Assembly (NCBI GenBank): GCA_015257605.1
Contig: JABZJV010000034.1
Location: 1-6,118 of the forward strand
Length of the DNA: 6,118 nucleotides
From: Nanosynbacter sp.
GTDB taxonomy: Bacteria > Patescibacteriota > Saccharimonadia > Saccharimonadales > Saccharimonadaceae
Direction: 5' to 3'
Positions 1 through 5,087 of the stretch are shown here, piece by piece (position 1 is the stretch's first letter; each line of letters begins with the position of its first letter). The translations under genes were made by a program, and so were the position numbers. The notes under the pieces were generated by a model. The model ran no database searches. It was given only the letters and a program-made list of their open reading frames with translations, and had not been told where the DNA came from.

Positions 1-420
1 TTTGTGTATAAGCGCCAATTGGCGGATTTGCGCAAAGTGATTTTGCCGCTGATGAATATGCTAAATGGCTTGAGTAACGGCCGATATAGTATTTTTGACG
101 AAAAGTGCGCGATTTATGCGCGCGACAGCTACGATTACGCTTGGCGCGTGCACGAGCTGATTGATACCATGCGCGATTTATTGACTAGTGCGCTGGATAT
201 GTATCTGTCGGTGGTGTCTAATCGAATGAATGATGTAATGAAGCGTTTGACGATTGTAACGACGATATTTATGCCGATGTCATTTTTGACGGGCTTAGCA
301 GGTATGAATTTCTCGCAGTTACCGTTTCATAGTGATGTGATGTTCTGGGCGACGATGGCGCTGTTAGTCATCTTGCCAATATTAATGCTGATATATTTTA
401 TACGGAGCAAGTGGCTATGA
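1..420 (+). CDS. corA: CorA-family Mg2+/Co2+ transporter, C-terminal part (5' end outside window)
   Basis: This is the C-terminal 139 codons of a CorA-type channel for magnesium or other divalent cations in the cytoplasmic membrane. The frame is open to the left edge, so the true start lies upstream; the GTG at position 4 is internal. An amphipathic helical stretch (the end of the long stalk helix in known CorA structures) leads into the family-typical segment SNRMNDVMKRLTIVTTIF. A first membrane helix follows, then the selectivity signature GMN inside LAGMNFSQLP (GMN at about residues 100-102 counted from position 4). A short loop precedes a second hydrophobic helix (about residues 112-133), and the protein ends in the basic tail RSKWL. 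Two helices with GMN between them and a short basic cytoplasmic tail are diagnostic of CorA; CorA forms pentamers. The residue before GMN is Ala rather than the common Tyr, which is a mild variation. The stop codon overlaps the start of the next gene (ATGA), suggesting co-transcription. Confidence 0.93.
   Translation, partial: FVYKRQLADLRKVILPLMNMLNGLSNGRYSIFDEKCAIYARDSYDYAWRVHELIDTMRDLLTSALDMYLSVVSNRMNDVMKRLTIVTTIFMPMSFLTGLAGMNFSQLPFHSDVMFWATMALLVILPILMLIYFIRSKWL
404..407 (+). promoter_or_regulatory. Shine-Dalgarno-like GGAG for the MmcQ/YjbR-family gene
   Basis: GGAG lies inside the last codons of corA, 9 nt before the ATG at 417. It is only 3 nt from the alternative in-frame GTG at 411, which is too close for normal initiation. 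The spacing therefore favours the ATG start that overlaps the corA stop codon. Confidence 0.55.
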
Positions 421-755
421 CACACCAGCAGTTTGAAGAGTTTCTACTAAGTCTACCGGGTGCTTGGCTGGATTATCCGTTTGGCGATGAGGTGGCTGTG
501 TACAAAGTCGGTCGCAAAGATGCCGGCCAAAGCAAAAAAATGTTCGCGTTGATAGCCGAGGGTTCAAAGCCGTTGCGGATTAGCTTGAAGTGTGATCCGC
601 AATTGTCGTTAAAGTTACAACAAAAATACGAGTCGGTCCAGCCAGGCTTTCATCTCAATAAAAAACACTGGATTACGGTGATTTGCAGCGGCCAGCTCAG
701 CGACGAAGAACTTTTTGATCTGGCGCGGTTAAGTTATCGGCTGGTGACGGAATAG
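417..755 (+). CDS. MmcQ/YjbR family protein (DUF419, CyaY-like fold)
   Basis: This 112-residue protein is the full usual length for the MmcQ/YjbR family, small single-domain proteins with a CyaY-like double-wing fold. They are often annotated as DNA-binding, but their role is not settled. Recognisable family blocks in order are LPGAWLDYPFGDEVAVYKVG (residues 13-32), KMFALI (41-46), RISLKCDP (54-61), VQPGFHLNKKHWITV (74-88) and the C-terminal SYRLV (106-110). These match the family pattern of PFG, K-FALI, LKCDP, PG-H-NK-HW and SY-LV. The ATG start overlaps the corA stop (ATGA) and has GGAG 9 nt upstream; a GTG two codons earlier is possible but too close to that site. Translational coupling to corA is likely, though no functional link is known to me. 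The family is certain and the molecular function is not. The TAG stop is 3 bp from the stop of the converging gene. Confidence 0.9.
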   Translation: MTHQQFEEFLLSLPGAWLDYPFGDEVAVYKVGRKDAGQSKKMFALIAEGSKPLRISLKCDPQLSLKLQQKYESVQPGFHLNKKHWITVICSGQLSDEELFDLARLSYRLVTE

Positions 756-758
756 CTG

Positions 759-1661
759 CTACTGCTTGGTTGAAGCGAAGTCGTGGTAAGCTTTGAGGAT
801 GACATCAAGATTTTTGGTAGATTCGTCGCAGAACGAGCGGATTGATTTGGAGTCGCTAACCTTTTTAAGCTTGTTGAGTTGCGACTTTAAAATGGTTAAT
901 TCGTAAGTCATGGCGGTGGCGTAGCTGCTGTCAAGCTTGCCTTTTTGGTAGGAGTCGTTGAGCTTTTTCTGCAGGGCTTCTAGGTAGCTTTTTTCGGTAC
1001 TAGAGGATTTTTTCTGGATTTTGCGCTCTTTGATGATGGCGTCTAGCCGGGTCTGCATGGTTGTCAGGGTGCTGTTGAGCGCAGTGTTGGCCTCGGCAAT
1101 TTCAGTCTGCGTCAGGCGGCCTTCGTTTTCGTCGACGACTTTGTTCAGTGTATCGGTGCGATCGCGGATCGGCTGGATTAGACTGTTGGCATCAGATGCG
1201 CCAGGGTTGATGATTAGAATCAAAATGATGATAACGCTAGCAATAACAGTGCCAATGAGCGCAAATATAGCGATTCGATTGATGGTGTGCTGTTCTTGCG
1301 GAGCGATGCGGTTAAGGTAGTCAACAGTATTATAATCATCATCCGAGCTGCTGGCGTAAACCGGGAAGGTACTTAGCGGCTGCGGTCCTGTGTCGTACGA
1401 TGGCGCGGTTTGGTTAATTTGCGGTAGTTGATCAGGCTGATTAGTTGCCAGGCTGGATGTTTGCTGCGGGTATGCCGGCTGCTGCGGCTGGGCGGCTTGG
1501 TTATTGTAATACAGATTAGGCGCCATTTGCTGCTGCGGTGTTTGCTGGCCGTAGACCTGATTGTACGGTGTAGCTGGCTGCTGCGGGTTTTCTGGCGGTA
1601 AATTATTAGCAGAACCCTGCGAATACGGTTGTTGCGGATTGGTGTACGGGTCCTGATTCAT
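759..1661 (-). CDS. Hypothetical PQ-rich single-pass membrane protein with extracytoplasmic helical domain
   Basis: I do not recognise a named family. From the ATG at 1661 the protein has 300 residues in three parts. Residues 1 to about 105 are low complexity, dominated by Pro, Gln, Asn, Tyr and Ala with many PQQ units, and are surely disordered. A linker (about 106-128) contains the acidic run SSDDDYNTVDYLNR. One strongly hydrophobic segment (about 129-152, IAIFALIGTVIASVIIILIL at its core) is a membrane helix. The remaining 150 or so residues are charged and Ala/Leu/Lys-rich, likely helical or coiled-coil, with one cysteine near residue 278. There is no cleavable signal peptide, so the long N-terminus is probably cytoplasmic and the helical domain outside; this topology is inferred. 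A TTG at 1679 would add six residues (MWLNID), but neither start has a clear Shine-Dalgarno sequence, and I chose the ATG. It is divergent from dnaG and converges on the MmcQ/YjbR-family gene. A role in the cell envelope is plausible but unsupported. Confidence 0.8.
   Translation of the reverse strand: MNQDPYTNPQQPYSQGSANNLPPENPQQPATPYNQVYGQQTPQQQMAPNLYYNNQAAQPQQPAYPQQTSSLATNQPDQLPQINQTAPSYDTGPQPLSTFPVYASSSDDDYNTVDYLNRIAPQEQHTINRIAIFALIGTVIASVIIILILIINPGASDANSLIQPIRDRTDTLNKVVDENEGRLTQTEIAEANTALNSTLTTMQTRLDAIIKERKIQKKSSSTEKSYLEALQKKLNDSYQKGKLDSSYATAMTYELTILKSQLNKLKKVSDSKSIRSFCDESTKNLDVILKAYHDFASTKQ
1379..1640. repeat. Low-complexity GC-skewed repeat tract coding for Pro/Gln-rich segment
   Basis: The heptamer GCTGCGG occurs exactly at 1379, 1463, 1481, 1532 and 1580 on the plus strand, with degenerate relatives between them (for example GTTGCGG near 1631). 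On the coding minus strand these are CCGCAGC units giving Pro-Gln and Gln-Gln pairs. Spacing is irregular, so this is a compositionally biased coding tract rather than a true tandem array. Such tracts can change length by slippage. Confidence 0.5.
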
Positions 1662-1702
1662 ATCTATATTTAACCACAACCGATAACAGAGGTAAAGAGT
1701 GA

Positions 1703-1708
1703 TATACT
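1703..1708 (+). promoter_or_regulatory. -10 element (TATACT) of dnaG-rpoD promoter, leaderless spacing
   Basis: TATACT matches the sigma-70 -10 consensus at five of six positions. It ends 7 nt before the dnaG ATG at 1716, so transcription would start at about 1715-1716, on or next to the start codon. No convincing TTGACA-like -35 is visible at the usual distance (about 1679-1686), and no ribosome binding site precedes the ATG. The same arrangement recurs before the kinase gene and polA. Confidence 0.7.
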
Positions 1709-1715
1709 AAAATGT

Positions 1716-3476
1716 ATGGATGCCAAGGAGGAAATTCGCTCGCGGCTCAATATCGAAGATGTGATTGGCGAATACGTTGAGCTGAAGCGGGCAGGGCGCA
1801 GCTATAAGGGGTTGAGTCCGTTTACCGGCGAGAAAACGCCTAGCTTTTTCGTAAGTCCTGAAAAAAATATTTGGCATGATTTCTCGAGCAATAAAGGCGG
1901 CGATGTCTTTGCTTTTGTGATGGAGGCTGAGGGAATGGATTTTCGCCAGGCGATGGAATTTTTGGCGCGCAAAGCTGGAGTTGATCTCAGCGAATACCAA
2001 TCGGCTGGTGCCAGAAAACGCAGCGCCTACAAAAAACGGTTGTTGGCAGCCAACGAGCTAGCGGCACGATATTTCCAACAGAGTTTATTGCGTAGCCAGC
2101 AGGCGATTGAATATGTTTTTAAGCAGCGAGGATTGTCGCGGCAAACCGTCCAAGATTTTCAGATTGGTTATGCGCCGGATAGCGGCACGGCGTTGCTGGC
2201 GGCGCTCGAAAAAAGAGGTTTTACTAAGCGAGAAATCAACGATGCGGGGCTATTAAACCGCTATGGCAAAGATTTGTTTCGCGGTCGAATGATGATTCCG
2301 TTGATGGATCAGGGCGGGCAAGTGATTGGCTTTACCGGGCGGATTATTGGCAGTGTGCCGAATGCGCCGAAATATCTGAATACGCCGCAGACATTACTGT
2401 ATGATAAGGGTCGTCATATTTTTGCGTTGAGCCAAGCCAAAGAGGCGATTCGCAAAAGTGGCTTCGTAGTGATGGTTGAGGGAAATTTGGATGTAGTTAG
2501 CAGCCACCAAGCGGGTGTGGCGCAAACGGTAGCGACTGCTGGCACGTCGATGACCGAGAATCACCTCAAGGCGGTCAAGCGGCTGACCAGCGATATTCGC
2601 CTCTGTTATGATAGCGATAAAGCGGGTGTGGCAGCGACCGAGCGGGCAATTGAGCTGGCTTCGCACGAGGGCGTTGAGTTAACAATTATTTCGTTGCCAG
2701 ATGGCGCTAAAGACCCGGACGAGCTGATTAAATCAAGTGTTCAGGCGTGGCGCGAAGCGATAACTCGCAACGAGCCAGCTGTCGAATGGGTGTTGCGCCA
2801 GCATGCCGGGCGCTGCGATTTGGATACAGCGGTTGGCCGGCGAACTTTTACTACGGCAGCGCTGCGAATAGTGCGCGGGCTAGCTGACCCCGTCGAGCGC
2901 GAATACTATATCAAGCGGATAGCTACTATGTCGCATACTAGCGAGGAGGCGGTGCGCCAAAAATTAGCTGGCGAGCCAGTCAAGAAACAAACTTTCAAAC
3001 CTGTTGTTGCAAATACATCGATTATTAAGAACAAACAGGCGGTGCTAGAAGATAATATTTTGGCTTTGGCGCTTTATGATGCTAGATGCTTGGAAGAATT
3101 GCGTCGCGCCGGCCGCCAGCAGTGGAGCAGCGCTGAGCGAGAGTTATTAGCGACGGTACTCCTCGAAGAAGACGATCCGCAAAATCGCCCTAAAAAGTTG
3201 CAAAAAGCTGATATTTATGTAAAAATGGTATCATTGCGCGCTGAGGAGCGTTATGCAGCATGGGATAGCGGCGATCGCTATGTCGCGATGTGCCAACTGC
3301 TGCGGGATAAAGAGGATAAACATAACAAACAAACTCAACAAGAATTATTAGCTAAGTTACGCGACGCTGAAGCTGCTGGCGATGAGGCAGCGGCTAGAGA
3401 GTTGCGTGCGGCACTCAATAACATAATCAAGGAGAAAGCTCGTGACAAACGACGACCAAGCGCAGAAGCCATCTGA
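1716..3476 (+). CDS. dnaG: DNA primase DnaG with degenerate (ligand-less) zinc-ribbon domain
   Basis: DnaG synthesises RNA primers for replication at the fork in complex with the replicative helicase. The 586-residue length is normal for the family. The N-terminal CHC2-type domain (about 1-95) keeps EKTPSF (39-44), VSPEK and the GGD turn. However, the four zinc-ligand positions are Ser34, Thr37, Asp55 and Ser58 instead of Cys, His, Cys, Cys. The catalytic core follows: FRGRMMIPL and [10 protein letters not shown] (188-212), then PKYLNTPQT (218-226). The TOPRIM acidic motifs are EGNLD (255-259, catalytic Glu255) and YDSD (Asp299, Asp301), with the AGTSMT loop at 275-280. Metal-binding residues are intact, so an active polymerase is expected. 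Residues from about 430 to the end are charged and helical, in the position of the helicase-interaction domain. The ATG at 1716 has no Shine-Dalgarno sequence but sits 7 nt after a -10 element, suggesting a leaderless transcript. An ATG at 1712 is out of frame. The gene overlaps rpoD by 35 nt, a reduced macromolecular-synthesis operon. Confidence 0.95.
   Translation: MDAKEEIRSRLNIEDVIGEYVELKRAGRSYKGLSPFTGEKTPSFFVSPEKNIWHDFSSNKGGDVFAFVMEAEGMDFRQAMEFLARKAGVDLSEYQSAGARKRSAYKKRLLAANELAARYFQQSLLRSQQAIEYVFKQRGLSRQTVQDFQIGYAPDSGTALLAALEKRGFTKREINDAGLLNRYGKDLFRGRMMIPLMDQGGQVIGFTGRIIGSVPNAPKYLNTPQTLLYDKGRHIFALSQAKEAIRKSGFVVMVEGNLDVVSSHQAGVAQTVATAGTSMTENHLKAVKRLTSDIRLCYDSDKAGVAATERAIELASHEGVELTIISLPDGAKDPDELIKSSVQAWREAITRNEPAVEWVLRQHAGRCDLDTAVGRRTFTTAALRIVRGLADPVEREYYIKRIATMSHTSEEAVRQKLAGEPVKKQTFKPVVANTSIIKNKQAVLEDNILALALYDARCLEELRRAGRQQWSSAERELLATVLLEEDDPQNRPKKLQKADIYVKMVSLRAEERYAAWDSGDRYVAMCQLLRDKEDKHNKQTQQELLAKLRDAEAAGDEAAARELRAALNNIIKEKARDKRRPSAEAI
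3429..3434 (+). promoter_or_regulatory. Shine-Dalgarno AAGGAG for rpoD
   Basis: AAGGAG, a strong anti-SD match, lies within the 3' end of dnaG, 7 nt before the GTG at 3442. It decides the rpoD start: the ideal spacing supports the GTG despite its being a non-ATG codon inside dnaG. Confidence 0.8.
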
Positions 3477-4419
3477 CGACAATATACAAGATCAAGACAT
3501 CAATGAGCCTGATATCAACGATTTGATGGACGAAGATACTCCTGAAGATGTACTCAACGCTAATCAATATTTCGACGATATTTCGGACGACTCGGTGCGG
3601 CTGCATTTGCGCGAGATCGGCAAAATCCCGCTGCTGAGTGCCGAAGAAGAGCTAGAATTAGCAAAACGTGTCAAAGAAGGCGACAAAAAAGCTAAAGATA
3701 AAATGGCCGAAGCAAATATGCGGCTGGTAGTGTCGATCGCTAAGCGCTATAGCGGGCGCGGGCTGGACTTTCTCGATTTGATCCAAGAGGGGCACACTGG
3801 TTTACTGCGCGCGGTCGAAAAATTTGATCCAGACAAGGGGTTTAAATTCAGTACTTATGCCACCTGGTGGATTCGCCAGGCGATTACCCGGGCGATTGCT
3901 GATCAGGCGCGAACGATTCGTATTCCAGTTCATATGGTGGAAACCATCAATAAATTGCTGCGCACGCAGCGGCGCATGACGCAGGAGCTGAATCGCGAGC
4001 CAACGATTGAAGAGCTAGCTAAAGAGCTAGAGATGGAACCAGAAAAAGTCGAATATGTCATGAAAATCAAGCAGGACATTTCGAGCTTGGACGCTGGCGT
4101 CGGTCGCGACGGCGATGATGAAGGCGAGTCGGTGCTGGGCGATTTCATCGAGGATGAAGGTACAATTAGTCCAGAGGAGTCGGCCTCGAACCAGCTGTTA
4201 AAGGAACAAGTTAAAGATTTGCTAGGTACGCTGAGCGATCGCGAACAAAAGATCGTCCGGATGCGCTTTGGATTAGATAGCGGCAAGAGCCATACACTTG
4301 AAGAGGTTGGTCAGGAATTTGCGGTGACGCGCGAGCGAATTCGCCAGATTGAAGCTAAGGCGCTAGCGAAGCTACGCAAACATAAAGACGCTAAAAAACT
4401 TTATACTTACTTGCAATAG
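3442..4419 (+). CDS. rpoD: Primary RNA polymerase sigma factor (sigma-70, RpoD/SigA)
   Basis: This is the housekeeping sigma factor, which directs RNA polymerase to -10/-35 promoters. It has 325 residues. The N-terminal 50 or so are acidic and variable, and no recognisable region 1.1 is present. Region 1.2 begins at [21 protein letters not shown] (about 50-70). Region 2 contains [12 protein letters not shown] (92-103), the core-binding DLIQEG (112-117) and the DNA-melting and -10 recognition block [20 protein letters not shown] (132-151), followed by RTIRIPVHM (157-165). Region 3 follows, with EPTIEELA at 186-193. Region 4 has [15 protein letters not shown] (264-278) and the -35-binding helix-turn-helix [20 protein letters not shown] (285-304). 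Two residues of the normally conserved QEGNIGL segment read His118-Thr119 here (QEGHTGL). The GTG start has AAGGAG 7 nt upstream and lies 35 nt inside dnaG, so translation is probably coupled to the primase. Whether an extra internal promoter exists is not visible. The stop is TAG, 15 bp from the converging kinase gene. Confidence 0.96.
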   Translation: MTNDDQAQKPSDDNIQDQDINEPDINDLMDEDTPEDVLNANQYFDDISDDSVRLHLREIGKIPLLSAEEELELAKRVKEGDKKAKDKMAEANMRLVVSIAKRYSGRGLDFLDLIQEGHTGLLRAVEKFDPDKGFKFSTYATWWIRQAITRAIADQARTIRIPVHMVETINKLLRTQRRMTQELNREPTIEELAKELEMEPEKVEYVMKIKQDISSLDAGVGRDGDDEGESVLGDFIEDEGTISPEESASNQLLKEQVKDLLGTLSDREQKIVRMRFGLDSGKSHTLEEVGQEFAVTRERIRQIEAKALAKLRKHKDAKKLYTYLQ

Positions 4420-4434
4420 TTTTGGTTTTAGGTG

Positions 4435-5016
4435 CTATACGTTAACGAAACCAGTTGTACTGAGTAGCGAATTAATCTTGGAGTATAGCGCAGTGATATC
4501 GCTGTCGTTAATTAAATAATAATCAGCGATAGCTATTGGTCCGCCTTTTTCGATATCTTCAATCTCTGACCAATCGCGCTGGTTGGCTTGTTCGGCGGTA
4601 AATGGCCGCTCGGGGCGAGTTGCGAGACGGCGGTGGCGCAAATGTTTTGGCGCGACAATGGCTGCAACGATGAGCTCGCCAGGAAACTCATGTTTGAGGA
4701 ACTTGTACTCTGTCCAGGAATAGAGCCCGTCGAACAATAAACGATGCTGGCCGGCATCAATTAAGCGGTGCAATTGCTCGGCGGCACGGCGGATGATAAC
4801 GTCTTTGCCGTCGCGTTCGCGCCACTGTTTGCGAAATTCGGCTTGCGATTCGGGCGTGATTTCAACGCCTCGAGCGCGCATTTCGTCGTACAAAATGCCG
4901 CCGCCGTAGATTTTGGGAAAACCTTTGGCGGCTACGAAATTGGTTGCTTCGGTTTTACCGGCGCCAGGCAGCCCGACGAATGCCAAAATCTTGGCTGGTT
5001 TTTCTTGTGATGTCAT
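4435..5016 (-). CDS. P-loop nucleotide kinase, CoaE/UPF0200-like
   Basis: This 193-residue P-loop NTPase has a kinase fold. The Walker A motif GLPGAGKT is at residues 15-22, straight after the first beta strand. The block YGGGILYDEMRARGVEITPE (37-56) follows. LLFDGLYSWTEYKFLKHEF (93-111) supplies the DG typical of this group, then IVAAIVAP (116-123) and an Arg-rich lid-like stretch RHRRLATRPERPF. The end has IEKGGPIAIADYYLIND (155-171). This order resembles archaeal UPF0200 proteins, related to dephospho-CoA kinase and adenylate kinases. A nucleotide or CoA-precursor kinase is therefore plausible, but the substrate cannot be read from the sequence. I chose the ATG at 5016 (MTSQEKPAK) because a TATACT -10 element ends exactly 6 nt upstream, predicting a leaderless mRNA. 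The longer ATG at 5031 (MYTKV) would put the promoter inside the gene. It is divergent from polA and convergent with rpoD. It could alternatively be annotated as an AAA-family ATPase or as coaE. Confidence 0.85.
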   Translation of the reverse strand: MTSQEKPAKILAFVGLPGAGKTEATNFVAAKGFPKIYGGGILYDEMRARGVEITPESQAEFRKQWRERDGKDVIIRRAAEQLHRLIDAGQHRLLFDGLYSWTEYKFLKHEFPGELIVAAIVAPKHLRHRRLATRPERPFTAEQANQRDWSEIEDIEKGGPIAIADYYLINDSDITALYSKINSLLSTTGFVNV

Positions 5017-5022
5017 AACCTT

Positions 5023-5028
5023 AGTATA
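5023..5028 (-). promoter_or_regulatory. -10 element (TATACT) of the kinase gene, leaderless spacing
   Basis: Read on the minus strand, TATACT (5028 down to 5023) is followed by AAGGTT and then ATG at 5016-5014. The 6-nt gap predicts that transcription starts on the A of the start codon. The hexamer equals that of dnaG. I see no good -35 hexamer at 16-18 nt upstream on the minus strand. Confidence 0.7.
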
Positions 5029-5075
5029 CATGATTATGGCTACATTTGCGTGTAAGTAACGGCCCTTAGATAGCG

Positions 5076-5081
5076 TATAAT
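5076..5081 (+). promoter_or_regulatory. -10 element (perfect TATAAT) of polA, leaderless spacing
   Basis: An exact TATAAT lies 6 nt before the polA ATG at 5088, so the predicted transcript begins at the start codon. There is no Shine-Dalgarno sequence in the remaining gap (ATAAAT) and no clear -35 at the normal distance. The divergent kinase -10 lies 47 bp away within the same 71-bp spacer (5017-5087). Confidence 0.75.
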
Positions 5082-5087
5082 ATAAAT

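Noticed and set aside
411..416. GTG at 411 as the start of the MmcQ/YjbR-family gene
   Set aside because: Only 3 nt after GGAG; the ATG at 417 has 9 nt spacing and overlaps the corA stop as ATGA, a typical coupled start.
1021..1320. Plus-strand open frame of 99 codons opposite the PQ-rich membrane protein
   Set aside because: It is a shadow of the minus-strand gene, covering its membrane helix and coiled part, with unnatural Arg/Ser/Val composition and no start signal.
1662..1679. TTG at 1679 as the start of the PQ-rich protein, and TTAAAT (1673-1668, minus strand) as its -10 element
   Set aside because: TTG is a rare start with no ribosome site here. TTAAAT has the 6-nt spacing but matches the consensus at only four of six bases and lacks the key A at position 2, so I did not annotate it.
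1707..2000. Minus-strand open frame over the 5' end of dnaG
   Set aside because: Antisense to clearly conserved primase sequence, overlaps the dnaG promoter, and shows no family features.
2394..2666. Minus-strand frame opposite the TOPRIM part of dnaG
   Set aside because: Antisense shadow with no ribosome site and no recognisable protein features.
3930..4286. Minus-strand Ser/Arg-rich frame opposite rpoD
   Set aside because: Ser-rich composition is typical of reading the complement of Glu- and Asp-rich sigma codons; shadow only.
4768..5010. Plus-strand frame opposite the kinase 5' half (and a further frame at 4533-4760)
   Set aside because: Overlaps the P-loop kinase coding sequence entirely and has no initiation signal.
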